In this document: positions 52,510-61,951 of the stretch, piece after piece | Position numbering within the stretch: position 1 is the first letter of the stretch | Layout of the letters: each line of letters opens with the position of its first letter | Assembly: GCA_016744335.1 (NCBI GenBank) | Contig: JADGEO010000015.1 | Span: forward strand, 1 to 64,000 | Direction of reading: 5' to 3' | Length of the DNA: 64,000 bases | Origin: Anaerolineales bacterium | Lineage (GTDB): Bacteria; Chloroflexota; Anaerolineae; Anaerolineales; Villigracilaceae | Translations under genes and position numbers: made by a program | The notes under the pieces: generated by a model | Databases searched by the model: none | Told to the model about the DNA's origin: nothing | Seen by the model: the letters and a program-made list of their open reading frames with translations, nothing else

Positions 52510-54261
52510 CTAATTACCTGATTCCTGATTTCCTGTTTTTTCGCCAAATTGTGTTTCAATAATTTCCATATATAACTCGCTCGTGCGTTGCAGTTCTTCG
52601 TGCGTGCCTTCGGCGGCGAGTTTTCCGTTATTTAGCACCAAAATTTTATCGGCGTTTCTTACGGTGCTGATTCGCTGGGCAATCACGAAGGTCGTGCGCC
52701 CTTTTTGCAGTTCTTCGAGGGCTTGCTGAATTTTATATTCTGTTTCAGCGTCTACGGATGATGTCGAATCATCCATAATCAGGATGCACGGGTCAAGCAA
52801 TAATGCCCGTGCAATGGCAATGCGCTGTTTTTGTCCGCCAGAAAGGCCAACGCCACGTTCGCCGACTTCGGTATCGTAGCCCTTTGGTTGTTCCAAGATA
52901 AAATCGTGCGCTTGGGCGGCTTTGGCGACAGAAATCACATCTTCTAAGCTCGCTTCTGGGCGACCGTAGGCGATATTTTCTCGAATTGTGCCTGTAAAAA
53001 GCGTCGTTTCTTGCAAAACAATGCCGATTTGCTTGCGGAGTGAATCGAGCGTCACTTTGCGCACATCGTGTCCGTCTACCAGCACAGCGCCCTCTGCCAC
53101 GTCGTAAAAGCGGGGGATCAGGGTGATGATGGAGGATTTCCCTGCGCCTGTTTGGCCCAAGATCGCAACCGTTTGTCCGGGATCGGCAACAAAGCTGAGG
53201 TCTGAGACAACGTCCGATTCTGCACCAATGTAGCGGAAGCGAACATCCTGTAACTCGACACGCCCTTGTAGCTTGGGCAGGGTCATTGCATCTGGGGCAT
53301 CGGATACGTCTGATTCAGCGTCTAGCACATCAAAAAGTCGTTGCGCCGATGCCTCTGCACGAGACATCATCGCGCCGATCATGCCCATCATAAACATGGG
53401 TTGCATTAAATAGGTGAGATAGCCCGTAAATGCGACCAACTCGCCAAGTGTGAGTGTGCCGTTGATGACAAAAAGCCCGCCTGCGCCAATGACAATGACC
53501 ATGCCCACCCTGCCCATAAAGAAAACGAGTGGGAAAAAGGTGGTGAAAAGTTTAATCATTGAAACATTGGCTTCGAGTAGCTCTATATTGGCGGCGCTAT
53601 AGCGTTCAATTTCGTACCCCTCACGCGCAAAGGCTTTGACGATACGCATTCCTGAGAGATTTTCTTGCAAAACGGTATTGAGTATGCCCAACTTCTTTTG
53701 TACAGCTTTCGACATAGGCATGATTTTCTTGACGAAAAACATAAAAACTATGATGACACCCGGAATGATTGTCATGAGCAAAAGAGCTAATGTCCAATTC
53801 ATAGCGAAGAGCATGAAGAGTGTGCCAACCATGAGCACAATGGAGGAGATGAGCATAATTAGCCCACGCCCCAAAAACATGCGGACAAGCTCTACATCGG
53901 AGGTCATGCGAGTCATTAGTTTCCCCGTGTGCGAGTGGTCATGATAGGAAAAACTGAGATTTTGGAGCTTCTCAAAAATGGTGTTGCGGAGTTCGTAAGC
54001 CACGCCCTGTGAAGCAATTTCACTGAGATAGCCCTGCAAAAAGTTAAAGAGTCCCCGCACAGCGGCAACCCCTAAAAGGGCGAGAACAACACCCCAGACT
54101 ACGTCCATATTCAGTTTGGCGATGCCATCATCTATGAGGCGTTGGAGTAATTTGGGAGAGACCAGGTTGGCAGCATTAACCAAAAATAGGCTAAGGAGCG
54201 CACCGATGGCGGGAATCCAGTTTTTTTTGATATAGGTGAAAGTTCTTTTTATACCGGTCAT
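52510..54261 (-). CDS. ABC exporter half-transporter, degenerate ATPase site
   Basis: 583 residues: six-helix membrane domain and nucleotide-binding domain. Walker A GQTGAGKSS, signature LSGGQKQR, Walker B ILIMDDSTSSVD in which Asp replaces the catalytic Glu. This is the degenerate-site pattern of heterodimeric type IV exporters, and it matches the intact partner just downstream. It is directly preceded by the TetR gene, so it is probably an inducible multidrug or lipid exporter. AAGGAA precedes the ATG. Confidence 0.9.
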   Translation of the reverse strand: MTGIKRTFTYIKKNWIPAIGALLSLFLVNAANLVSPKLLQRLIDDGIAKLNMDVVWGVVLALLGVAAVRGLFNFLQGYLSEIASQGVAYELRNTIFEKLQNLSFSYHDHSHTGKLMTRMTSDVELVRMFLGRGLIMLISSIVLMVGTLFMLFAMNWTLALLLMTIIPGVIIVFMFFVKKIMPMSKAVQKKLGILNTVLQENLSGMRIVKAFAREGYEIERYSAANIELLEANVSMIKLFTTFFPLVFFMGRVGMVIVIGAGGLFVINGTLTLGELVAFTGYLTYLMQPMFMMGMIGAMMSRAEASAQRLFDVLDAESDVSDAPDAMTLPKLQGRVELQDVRFRYIGAESDVVSDLSFVADPGQTVAILGQTGAGKSSIITLIPRFYDVAEGAVLVDGHDVRKVTLDSLRKQIGIVLQETTLFTGTIRENIAYGRPEASLEDVISVAKAAQAHDFILEQPKGYDTEVGERGVGLSGGQKQRIAIARALLLDPCILIMDDSTSSVDAETEYKIQQALEELQKGRTTFVIAQRISTVRNADKILVLNNGKLAAEGTHEELQRTSELYMEIIETQFGEKTGNQESGN

Positions 54262-54339
54262 ATTTTTCCTTGATTTTTAACTGCTAATCCGCACTAAGTT
54301 TTTTATATTCGTGTAGAGTGGCGGTTGAATAATTGTATT

Positions 54340-54927
54340 TTATTTTTTTATCCCTTCCCAAAAGAGATTGACTGCCGTTTGGATATCATCTTCTAAGATG
54401 GCACGACCTTCGATACCCGCGGAGCGGTGCTGTTGAGCAAGCCCGTGCAACATGCCGAGCATCATCGCGGCGGCTTCTTCTGCACTTGGTTGAGTTTTGA
54501 TTTCGTCTATTTGCTGGGCAAGTTGCAATGCTTCTACAAGAGGTTGATTAATTGACTTCATCAGCTTGCCGTGATGTTCACCGCTATTCTTAAGGTGTTT
54601 TGCGTCCTTACGTAACATGAAAATTGGTGCGTATTGTCCTTCAATTGCATTGACATAAGCATTTAAGATCGCTTCAATCTTTTTGCGAGGAGATGAGATG
54701 TTCTCCCCTGCTTGAGCCATTTTTTCACGCAAGTTCTCAGCATGGCGCTGCATTACCTCGGCAAAGAGACTCTCTTTATCAGGGAAGTGGTAATAAATCG
54801 CGGCGTTAGTCACGCCACATTCACTGGCGATAGCGCGAATTGATGCGGATTTATAGCCATGCTCGGTAAAGAGCTTTTCGGCAATATCTAAAATATGCTC
54901 GCGACCTACGCGCGGATGTGGGGACAT
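54340..54927 (-). CDS. TetR family transcriptional regulator
   Basis: 195 residues. The N-terminal helix-turn-helix is ASIRAIASECGVTNAAIYYHF with the following PDKESLFAEVM; the C-terminal half is the ligand-binding helical domain. GGAGAA precedes the ATG. It heads a transcription unit with the two exporter genes (79-base gap). A near-perfect palindrome directly upstream of its start is a likely autoregulatory operator. Function as repressor of the exporter is inferred from position. Confidence 0.92.
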   Translation of the reverse strand: MSPHPRVGREHILDIAEKLFTEHGYKSASIRAIASECGVTNAAIYYHFPDKESLFAEVMQRHAENLREKMAQAGENISSPRKKIEAILNAYVNAIEGQYAPIFMLRKDAKHLKNSGEHHGKLMKSINQPLVEALQLAQQIDEIKTQPSAEEAAAMMLGMLHGLAQQHRSAGIEGRAILEDDIQTAVNLFWEGIKK

Positions 54928-54938
54928 AGACTTTCTCC

Positions 54939-54964
54939 TAACTTACTGAACGTACGGTAAGTTA
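54939..54964. promoter_or_regulatory. TetR operator candidate
   Basis: TAACTTAC and GTAAGTTA are exact inverted repeats with the 10-base spacer TGAACGTACG, which itself holds the near-palindrome ACGTACG. It lies 12 bases upstream of the TetR start codon. Confidence 0.75.
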
Positions 54965-55403
54965 TACTCCCCAAAGATGAAAAGGTCAAGACGAGTTTTG
55001 TTGGAGGGGTGTTAGAAATAAAAAGGAGGTTTTTTTTGATAATTTTCCCATCAGGAAAGTTTTGGCAAAATTTCCGATGAATTTGCCTATATGTGGGCCT
55101 ATTTATTTGAGGATTTATGCCCTATATTTTTGCGCGGCTCGACCTTTTTTGTCAAAAGTCCAAATTCTAAGAATGGAACTATATTCGTAACTACTCAGCC
55201 TACAAGCAGAAACTCGGTTTTCCTTCACAGACGAGCAATTTTCTCTTGATTTTTTTCGGTTAATTTGCAGATGCCTTGTTTCCAGAGAAAAAATTGAGTT
55301 TCTTGGACTTAGGTGAGTATTCTTTATCTGAGCTTGGGTATAGTTCACTATATATTATAATTATTAAGAAAATAAACCTATTCTGCAAAAGGAGTTTCAA
55401 AAT
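54965..55403. other. intergenic region with possible promoter
   Basis: No gene. TATAAT at 55356-55361 with a weak TTGGGT at 55334-55339 (16-base spacing) may be the promoter of the 2-oxoacid oxidoreductase operon. Nothing else is recognisable. Confidence 0.45.
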
Positions 55404-55640
55404 ATGGCTCTAAAAGGTACGATAGAAGTTAACCACAAGTACTGTAAGGGGTGCAGTCTCTGCGTTGAGGCTTGTCCACAAAATGTGATTGCGTTGGATA
55501 TGGAGCATCTCACACCCAAAGGATATCACCCAGCGATGCTAATAGACGAGGGGTGCACGGGATGCGCAATTTGCGCAGTTGTTTGCCCCGATGCGGCGAT
55601 TACGGTTTATAGAGAATCGAGAAAGAAAAAAACGAAGTGA
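55404..55640 (+). CDS. 2-oxoacid:ferredoxin oxidoreductase, ferredoxin (delta) subunit
   Basis: 78 residues. Two 4Fe-4S motifs, CKGCSLCVEACP and CTGCAICAVVCP, make a bacterial-type ferredoxin that serves as the delta subunit. AAAGGAG precedes the start. It is the first gene of the four-gene operon in the order delta-alpha-beta-gamma, as in VorD/KorD systems. It takes electrons from the TPP-dependent catalytic subunits. Confidence 0.92.
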   Translation: MALKGTIEVNHKYCKGCSLCVEACPQNVIALDMEHLTPKGYHPAMLIDEGCTGCAICAVVCPDAAITVYRESRKKKTK

Positions 55641-55715
55641 AAAGTAAAACGTGAAAAACAAATCACGAATTACCTTTCACGTTTCACGCAACACGTTTCA
55701 AATTTCAAGGAGTTC
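55641..55715. repeat. gtaaaacgtgaa-type imperfect palindrome
   Basis: GTAAAACGTGAA faces TTTCACGTTTCACGC in the gap before the alpha subunit. A similar element lies at about 61952-62006. Confidence 0.55.
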
Positions 55716-55721
55716 TAATCA

Positions 55722-56852
55722 ATGACAAAAGAATTAATGAAAGGAAACGATGCCTTTGCCGAAGCGGCTGTGCGTGCGGGCGTTGAAGGTTTCTTTGGGT
55801 ACCCTATCACCCCTGCCAGCGAATTTTTAGAATATATGGCAAAACGAATGCCTGAACTTGGGCGTGCATTTTTGCAAGCAGAAAGTGAGATTGGTGCGAT
55901 TCACATGGTCTATGGTGCGGCTTGTGCGGGGGTGCGCTCCCTAACAGCCACATCCGGACCTGGATTGAGCTTGATGAGTGAAGCCCTATCGTATATTGCG
56001 GGGACAGAAGTCCCCGCTGTGGTGGTCAACGTGATGCGCGGCGGTCCCGGCTTGGGGAATATCGCCCCATCACAGAGTGACTATAACCAAATGGTAAAAG
56101 GTGGCGGGCATGGTGATTATTTCCCCATCGTGCTTGCACCCGCAACCGTACAAGAAGCCATTGATCATATTACGCTTGCTTTTGATTTGGCTGATAAATA
56201 TCGTTCACTTGTTTTTATTGCTGTAGATGGCAATCTCGGGCAGATGATGGAGCCAGCTGAATTGCCCCCTATGCGTGTTTTACCCGAAGAGCCACCATCA
56301 TGGTCGGTTTATGGCGCAAAAGACCGCGAGCCAAATATACTTACATCCATTTATATTGATCCACCCGATGAAGAAGTAACCAATATCCGCTTGCTGAGAC
56401 GCTGGATGGAGGTTGAGAAAAATGAAATCCGCTATAAAGAATACGAGCTTGAAGATGCCGAAATTGCCGTCATTAGCTTTGGGGTAGCGGGGCGAATTTG
56501 CTCATCTGCTTTGCGCACAGCGCGCGAAGAAGGCGTAAAAGTGGGGATGATACGCCCTATTACACTTGCCCCTTTCCCCACCGAGGCGATTCGGGAATTA
56601 AGCAAACGCGTCAGACGAATTTTGGTCGTTGAGATGAATACCGGTCAGATGTTGAATGACGTAAAGCAAGCCGTGGGCGGGCGCGTCCCGATCGAGTTTT
56701 ATGGCAGAATCGGCGGCATCACCCCCCTCCCAGATGAAATCCTAGAAGAAATCCACAGAGTTAATCAAAATACTGAAGATATTGCTGACGGACAAGAAAA
56801 AGTAGAATGGTTAGAACGTCTTGAAGCACGAATTGAAAGAGGTGACCAATGA
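55722..56852 (+). CDS. korA: 2-oxoacid:ferredoxin oxidoreductase alpha subunit
   Basis: 376 residues. The pyrimidine-binding domain begins [20 protein letters not shown] and contains [16 protein letters not shown] and [19 protein letters not shown]. This family converts 2-oxoacids to acyl-CoA with ferredoxin reduction. The sequence resembles VorB/KorA; whether the substrate is 2-oxoglutarate, 3-methyl-2-oxobutanoate or pyruvate cannot be read from it. AAGGAG precedes the start. It overlaps the beta subunit gene by four bases (ATGA). Confidence 0.9.
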   Translation: MTKELMKGNDAFAEAAVRAGVEGFFGYPITPASEFLEYMAKRMPELGRAFLQAESEIGAIHMVYGAACAGVRSLTATSGPGLSLMSEALSYIAGTEVPAVVVNVMRGGPGLGNIAPSQSDYNQMVKGGGHGDYFPIVLAPATVQEAIDHITLAFDLADKYRSLVFIAVDGNLGQMMEPAELPPMRVLPEEPPSWSVYGAKDREPNILTSIYIDPPDEEVTNIRLLRRWMEVEKNEIRYKEYELEDAEIAVISFGVAGRICSSALRTAREEGVKVGMIRPITLAPFPTEAIRELSKRVRRILVVEMNTGQMLNDVKQAVGGRVPIEFYGRIGGITPLPDEILEEIHRVNQNTEDIADGQEKVEWLERLEARIERGDQ

Positions 56853-57616
56853 TAGAGATGGAAGTTGTTTATAGCCGCCCCGAATCATTTACGCCAACTA
56901 CTACGCATTATTGCCCAGGCTGTACGCATGGCACAGCGCACCGCTTGGTCGCAGAAGTTTTAGATGAAATGGGTATTAGAGAAAAAGCAATTGGTGTTGC
57001 ACCCGTTGGATGCTCGGTTTTTGCCTATGATTATTTCAACCACGATTTTGTAGAAGCCGCACACGGGCGTGCGCCCGCAATGGCAACGGGCATCAAACGC
57101 GTGCGCCCCAACAATACCGTTTATACCTATCAGGGCGATGGCGATTTAGCTTCGATTGGCATGGCAGAAATTGTTCACGCCGCTATTCGTGGAGAAAATA
57201 TCACCGTCATTTTCATTAATAACGCCATTTATGGCATGACAGGCGGACAAATGGCACCCACAACTTTGCCCGGGATGAGAACAACTTCGTCTCCAGGTGG
57301 GCGCGATGTTGAAACGATGGGCTACCCTGTTCGCATGTCTGAAATGCTCTCAACCATTGACGGCACCAGCTATGCTGTGCGCCGCTCTTTGCACAACCCT
57401 GCAAATGTGCGCAAATCGAAAAAAGCCATTCGGCGTGCTTTTGAGGTGCAAGAACGCGGCATGGGTTTTGCGATGGTCGAGTTGCTCTCCTCTTGCCCCA
57501 CAAACCTTAAGTTCACCCCTCAACAAGCCTTAGATTTTGTTGGCGACCAAATGGTCTCTTATTATCCGCTGGGTGATTATAAAGTTGCCCCCGAAGTGAA
57601 GGCGTTGAAAGTATAA
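56849..57616 (+). CDS. korB: 2-oxoacid:ferredoxin oxidoreductase beta subunit (TPP-binding)
   Basis: 255 residues. [19 protein letters not shown] near the start and the TPP/Mg motif [19 protein letters not shown], followed by [20 protein letters not shown], identify the catalytic beta subunit. It binds TPP together with the alpha subunit. AGAGGTG precedes the start inside the alpha gene's end. Substrate as for korA. Confidence 0.93.
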   Translation: MIEMEVVYSRPESFTPTTTHYCPGCTHGTAHRLVAEVLDEMGIREKAIGVAPVGCSVFAYDYFNHDFVEAAHGRAPAMATGIKRVRPNNTVYTYQGDGDLASIGMAEIVHAAIRGENITVIFINNAIYGMTGGQMAPTTLPGMRTTSSPGGRDVETMGYPVRMSEMLSTIDGTSYAVRRSLHNPANVRKSKKAIRRAFEVQERGMGFAMVELLSSCPTNLKFTPQQALDFVGDQMVSYYPLGDYKVAPEVKALKV

Positions 57617-57624
57617 AAACATAA

Positions 57625-57722
57625 AAGCTCTCACCACAAAGTGCACGAAGAAATGCGAAGGAAAAACTTTTTTTGTTTTTTTCTTTGTGCTCCTTTCTGC
57701 CCATCGTGGTTAAAAAGTTTTT
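57625..57722. repeat. accacaaag-type imperfect palindrome
   Basis: ACCACAAAGTGCACGAAGAA pairs imperfectly with the reverse complement of TCTTTGTGCTCCTTTC and the following CATCGTGGTTAAA, across the T-rich centre. It separates korB and the gamma subunit within the operon. Confidence 0.6.
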
Positions 57723-57739
57723 ATAAGCTAGGAGAAATT

Positions 57740-58285
57740 ATGGAAACAAATATAATAGTATCTGGATTTGGCGGACAAGGCACATTATTTGCAGGACAAG
57801 TTCTCGCTTACGCGGCGATGGATGCCGGCAAGCATGTGACTTGGATTCCTTCTTATGGACCCGAAATGCGCGGTGGCACAGCTCGATGTACCGTGACAAT
57901 CTCGGATGAATCAATTGGTTCCCCACTGACACGGAATCCCGCGATTGTGCTTGCGATGAATCTCCCCTCCCTCGACATGTACGAACCATTGATGATGGAG
58001 GGAGGCTTAATCATCGCGAACTCATCCCTCATCAACCGTGAGATGGAACGTGAAGATGTGCGCGGCTACTACATCCCCGCCGCAGAAATGGCAGAGGCAA
58101 TTGGTAACCCGCGACTCTCAAATATGGTCATGGTTGGCGCGCTCCTCGAAGCGGAGGCAGTTCTCCCCTTAGAAGTGGTGAAGAACGCTCTCGGCGAGCA
58201 TTTACCTAAACGTCATCATAAAACCTTGCCCTTCAACTTCAAGGCGATGGATGATGGGGCGGCTTTTGTGAGGGCGGCGAAGTAG
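57740..58285 (+). CDS. korC: 2-oxoacid:ferredoxin oxidoreductase gamma subunit
   Basis: 181 residues from the ATG at 57740, which has GGAGAA upstream; a longer frame reading through the upstream repeat is rejected. It has [19 protein letters not shown] and [19 protein letters not shown], the signature of the gamma domain. It completes the delta-alpha-beta-gamma complex. A terminator follows at 58342. Confidence 0.92.
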   Translation: METNIIVSGFGGQGTLFAGQVLAYAAMDAGKHVTWIPSYGPEMRGGTARCTVTISDESIGSPLTRNPAIVLAMNLPSLDMYEPLMMEGGLIIANSSLINREMEREDVRGYYIPAAEMAEAIGNPRLSNMVMVGALLEAEAVLPLEVVKNALGEHLPKRHHKTLPFNFKAMDDGAAFVRAAK

Positions 58286-58341
58286 GTTGTCCACAGATTT
58301 AGTAGATGCCGCTATGCTAATGTCAGATTTTTAAAAGCAGA

Positions 58342-58378
58342 GGAGCGATACACTTTGAGAGTGCATCGCTCCTTTTTT
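58342..58378 (+). terminator. terminator of the 2-oxoacid oxidoreductase operon
   Basis: GGAGCGATACACT pairs with AGTGCATCGCTCC (12 of 13) and is followed by TTTTTT. Confidence 0.85.
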
Positions 58379-58451
58379 GAATCTAATGCTTGTCTAGGAC
58401 TTGCACCTAGAACCTAGCGGTTTGCAGTTTAGTTCTTACAGACATACGTTT

Positions 58452-59183
58452 TTATATTATGTTTTGGCTTATTTGATTGTTATCAAAATTTGTTTCAGTC
58501 GAATTAATTAATTCTGCAATAGTGTTTGATGTAAGGCCGTGAAGCATTGCATATCCTCGTTCATGTTGCTCAACATCAAAACCTTGTTCTTGTAAAAATA
58601 TTTCAATCTCTTCATATCGCCCCTTTGATCTTCCAAAATTTAGATTATGATTTCCTGATTTTCGTATATTTACATAATAAGTCAAACTTGTCCTATCACT
58701 GAAAAAAGTAGGGCCTGCGACCCTTATACTTGTTCGAAGTGGAGCAATAAGTTTTTCAGATATTTCACCGAGCACCATTTTTCCAAATTGGTGCTTGGAG
58801 CTATTTTCTTTTTGAATGATATTTCTTGTGTAACTATCAGCGTTATCTTCAATCTCAATTTTTTCAGCATTTAACAATTCAAGAAGCGGAGCCATACGGT
58901 CAACAAGATCATCATCTTTGTCATAAAACCATTCACCTTCCACTCTCTCATTAGATAAAACAGTATGCAAGGCATTTTCTAGTTTTTTTGCATCATTTAC
59001 TTTCCAAGCCGCAATACATTGAGCTTTTATTGGAGATTTTGTATTACTAATTTGCTGTAATCTTGTTGAAAGTGTTGCATTGCCAGCACCCGTTATTCCA
59101 ATTTTCTTATATGGTATGTCAATATATCCACCAATATCAATGTGCCGCATAATATATAAAATCGTCTGCATTGAATTAGCCAC
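58452..59183 (-). CDS. T5orf172 / GIY-YIG-related protein
   Basis: 243 residues with a GTG start at 59183 preceded by AGGAG. The N-terminal 90 residues, from ILYIMRHIDIGGYIDIPYKK and IGITGAGNATLSTRLQQI to WKVNDAKKLENALHTVLSNE, resemble the T5orf172/MUG113 type of GIY-YIG nuclease-like domain. The C-terminal half (about 130-243) is of unknown fold, perhaps a DNA- or substrate-recognition module. It has more AT-rich codon use than the flanking metabolic genes and stands alone, so it may be acquired. A nuclease function is a plausible inference, not shown. Confidence 0.65.
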   Translation of the reverse strand: MANSMQTILYIMRHIDIGGYIDIPYKKIGITGAGNATLSTRLQQISNTKSPIKAQCIAAWKVNDAKKLENALHTVLSNERVEGEWFYDKDDDLVDRMAPLLELLNAEKIEIEDNADSYTRNIIQKENSSKHQFGKMVLGEISEKLIAPLRTSIRVAGPTFFSDRTSLTYYVNIRKSGNHNLNFGRSKGRYEEIEIFLQEQGFDVEQHERGYAMLHGLTSNTIAELINSTETNFDNNQISQNII

Positions 59184-59261
59184 TTCGAACTCCTAGTATT
59201 GCACTTTATCTTGAAATCAAATTATGATATTCAATATTATCACAAGGCTATTTCAGTTTAG

Positions 59262-60206
59262 TTATATAGCAGAGCTTCCCATCTCCACTTCATCCATCAA
59301 GGCACAGATATTCAGCGGGACACCTTTGGCTTCATCGGCTACAAGCTTAATCGCTTCTTGGTCGCATTTGTCGATACAAACGCCGCATCCCATGCAGTTT
59401 TCGTAGGAAACATCCATCATCCAATCGCCCATCTCAAGCGCGCCAAACTGACAGTATTCCGCACAATTATCACAACTAATACAAAGGTCTTCATCTACTT
59501 GGGCGATAAAACCAGATGATGCCAGCATCGGCGTGCCATTATTGTGGGCATTCATCGCCCCGCAACAACATTCACAGCAATTACAGATGGCGTAAAAACG
59601 ATCGAGCATCGCATCCTTGAAAAAGGCGTGATGTACGTGTCCGCGTGCATCTTCGGCTTTGAGAATTTCAATCGCTTCATCTCGGGTGATCTCTCTTGAG
59701 CGTTCCGGCTGATGTTCAAGGATGAAGCTGGCAAAAGGATCGCCGATGACCAAACAAACATCAATGGGCGTACAGGGATTTTCTCTGGCTGAACGGCAGG
59801 GGCAATCAATCACTACGATATGGTCGGGATTTTTCAAGATAAGCGAGCGCGCCCGCTTATAGGGAATCACCTGCTCTAAATCAGGCTTATCGATTTCTTC
59901 ATTAATCTGCACAATCTGCGTAGCTGTTTCAAGCGGAATTGCTTTTGCGTGGTAGGTCTCTGCAAATCCTGTTCTTACTTTTTTAGATTTAGTTTTTTTC
60001 TTTTTTAGCCCTAGTTTTTTGAAGGAATTATCCCATTTCACAATTTTTTTTGCGATTGGATGCTCACCTGTTGCAATACTAATATAAAGATGCGTCCAAC
60101 GCCCGTATATATATCCGTGTAAAAAATCAGCCCAAGAATAATCGGGCGTTTTGCGGGCTTCTTCTATAAATGCTCGCGTAGAGGGTTTTATAAAGGGGTT
60201 TTTCAT
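59262..60206 (-). CDS. cysteine-rich 4Fe-4S ferredoxin-domain protein
   Basis: 314 residues. The C-terminus (about 240-290) has two ferredoxin 4Fe-4S motifs: CISCDNCAEYCQFG and CMGCGVCIDKCDQEA. Upstream of these lies an unusual cluster, AICNCCECCCGAMNAH, plus VIDCPCRSARENPCTP, so ten or more additional cysteines could bind further clusters or metal. A lysine-rich linker (KKLGLKKKKTKSKK) follows a hydrophobic N-terminal helix region. GGAG precedes the start. Possibly an electron-transfer protein for the oxidoreductases nearby. Confidence 0.7.
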   Translation of the reverse strand: MKNPFIKPSTRAFIEEARKTPDYSWADFLHGYIYGRWTHLYISIATGEHPIAKKIVKWDNSFKKLGLKKKKTKSKKVRTGFAETYHAKAIPLETATQIVQINEEIDKPDLEQVIPYKRARSLILKNPDHIVVIDCPCRSARENPCTPIDVCLVIGDPFASFILEHQPERSREITRDEAIEILKAEDARGHVHHAFFKDAMLDRFYAICNCCECCCGAMNAHNNGTPMLASSGFIAQVDEDLCISCDNCAEYCQFGALEMGDWMMDVSYENCMGCGVCIDKCDQEAIKLVADEAKGVPLNICALMDEVEMGSSAI

Positions 60207-60353
60207 TATATTGGGGAGCTCCTTATATTATTTGAGCCTTTATTATACTCATAAACTGACACTTCACGCCCAAGCCACGCACTTCGTCACTCACAAACTT
60301 GTTATTTTGGAGTATGATTAGCATACCTTTTTATTCATAATCTGGAGGTCCAA

Positions 60354-61229
60354 ATGCAAGATTTGACCAAAGAAATACTTGAACTGATTCGCCGCACATC
60401 TACCGATTTACCCGCAGATGTGGAAGCAAAATTACGTACCGCTTATACGGATGAAGAAGACGGTTCCGCCGCGCAAGGTGCACTTGATACCATCCTAAAA
60501 AACGTGGATTTGGCGAGGAGCAACTCTACCCCCATCTGCCAAGATACAGGGACGCCGCTCTTCTACGTTCACTACCCCGAAGGGCTAAGTACGCGTAAAA
60601 TTAAAAAGCAGATTGTCGATGCTGTTACCGAAGCCACCAAGCTGAATTATTTACGCCCCAACTCTGTTAACGCCGTCACCGGCGCAAACACGGGCGATAA
60701 TAGCGGGGATGACCATTATCCAACCATCCATTTTGAAGAAGTAGACGAAAATCTCCCCCTCACCATCGAGCTAATGCTCAAAGGTGGCGGATGCGAGAAT
60801 GTGGGCGCACAGTATAAACTGCCCAATGTTGAGATGCACGCGGGTCGTGACCTTGCAGGCGTCCGCAAGGTCGTTCTCGATGCTGTTCAGAAGGCACAAG
60901 GTAAAGGCTGCGCGCCCGGTATATTGGGAATCGCAGTTGGCGGAGATCGCGGAGCATCCTATTTAGCTTCTAAAGAAACATTATTAACAAAAATCGGTGC
61001 AGAAAATCCCGATGCAGAATTAGATGCCCTAGAAAACCAACTCACCGAAGAAATCAACCAAATGGGGATTGGTCCTATGGGATTTGGCGGAAAAACGACC
61101 GTTTTAGACACAAAAATCAAAGGCTTGCACAGAGTGCCCGCCAGCTATTTTGTGTCTGTTTCTTATATGTGTTGGGCGTATCGCCGCCGAAAAATGACAG
61201 TAAGCGGCGCAGAAGTAAGCTACGATTAA
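60354..61229 (+). CDS. class I fumarate hydratase alpha subunit
   Basis: 291 residues; the N-terminal (alpha) domain of iron-sulfur class I fumarases and L-tartrate dehydratases. Cluster-binding cysteines lie in TPICQDTGTPLFYVHY, KGGGCENVGAQYKLP, and a third in AQGKGCAPGILGIAVGGDRG. GGAGG precedes the start. With the beta subunit it interconverts fumarate and malate, or cleaves tartrate; fumarase is the more likely call. It sits next to the beta subunit (100-base gap with a repeat). Confidence 0.88.
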   Translation: MQDLTKEILELIRRTSTDLPADVEAKLRTAYTDEEDGSAAQGALDTILKNVDLARSNSTPICQDTGTPLFYVHYPEGLSTRKIKKQIVDAVTEATKLNYLRPNSVNAVTGANTGDNSGDDHYPTIHFEEVDENLPLTIELMLKGGGCENVGAQYKLPNVEMHAGRDLAGVRKVVLDAVQKAQGKGCAPGILGIAVGGDRGASYLASKETLLTKIGAENPDAELDALENQLTEEINQMGIGPMGFGGKTTVLDTKIKGLHRVPASYFVSVSYMCWAYRRRKMTVSGAEVSYD

Positions 61230-61230
61230 T

Positions 61231-61312
61231 TTTTCACCACAGAGAACACAAAGAACACGGAGAAAAGCTTAAATATAAAAAACTCTGTGAACTCTGTGCT
61301 CTCAGTGGTGAA
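61231..61312. repeat. accacaaag-type imperfect palindrome
   Basis: TTCACCACAGAGAACACAAA at 61232 pairs (about 24 of 30 bases) with the complement of CTCTGTGAACTCTGTGCTCT and AGTGGTGAA ending at 61312. Sits between the fumarase subunit genes, related to 57625-57722 and 52335-52500. Confidence 0.7.
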
Positions 61313-61328
61313 GGTTTTGGAGAATATG

Positions 61329-61949
61329 ATGAAAAAATTGACACTCCCTATCAGTGACGAAGATATTCGCGCCTTAAAAGTGGGCGAAACGGTTTTGCTC
61401 TCAGGCGTAATGATGACTGGCCGAGATGCAGTGCATAAATGGCTGAACGATGCCTTTATTGCCAAAACAGTAGAGCCAACAGAAGATGATGTTACCGTTT
61501 TTGAAGCCATCAAACCCATTTTAGATGGCGGGATTATTTACCATTGCGGTCCTGTTGTTTCTGGTGTAGATACGGGTGATTATAAATTTGTTGCCGCAGG
61601 TCCCACAACTTCGATTCGCGAAGAACCCTATCAAGCCCTCGTGATGGAGCTGTTTAATCTTAAAGGCGTGATTGGCAAAGGCGGCATGGAAGCCAAAACT
61701 CTGCAAGGTTGTATGGATACGCCAGCGGTCTATTTTCACGCCATTGGTGGTGCGGCATCGTTGATTGCCCAATCAGTACAAGATGTAATTACCGTTCATA
61801 AATTAGATTTTGGTGTCCCCGAAGCGATGTGGGTAATTGACGTAAAAGATTTCCCCGTTGTGGTTACAATGGACAGTCATGGTGGTAGCCAGCACGTGAC
61901 CGTGAAAGAGAAATCACAAAAAGTTTTAGACGAATTAATGGAAAAGTGA
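61329..61949 (+). CDS. class I fumarate hydratase beta subunit
   Basis: 206 residues from the ATG at 61329 (GGAG six bases upstream; ATG at 61326 would add one residue). It matches the C-terminal fumarase/tartrate dehydratase beta domain: VLLSGVMMTGRDAVHKWLND, IYHCGPVVSGVDTGDYKFV, IGKGGMEAKTLQGCMD, and AMWVIDVKDFPVVVTMDSHG. It carries residues for catalysis but no cluster. Its length is typical of the beta subunit. Confidence 0.9.
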   Translation: MKKLTLPISDEDIRALKVGETVLLSGVMMTGRDAVHKWLNDAFIAKTVEPTEDDVTVFEAIKPILDGGIIYHCGPVVSGVDTGDYKFVAAGPTTSIREEPYQALVMELFNLKGVIGKGGMEAKTLQGCMDTPAVYFHAIGGAASLIAQSVQDVITVHKLDFGVPEAMWVIDVKDFPVVVTMDSHGGSQHVTVKEKSQKVLDELMEK

Positions 61950-61951
61950 TA

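Noticed and set aside
58380..58445. Possible tRNA-like or small RNA sequence after the 2-oxoacid operon terminator
   Set aside because: Contains CTAGGACTTGCACCTAG and similar words but no cloverleaf arms or promoter can be drawn.
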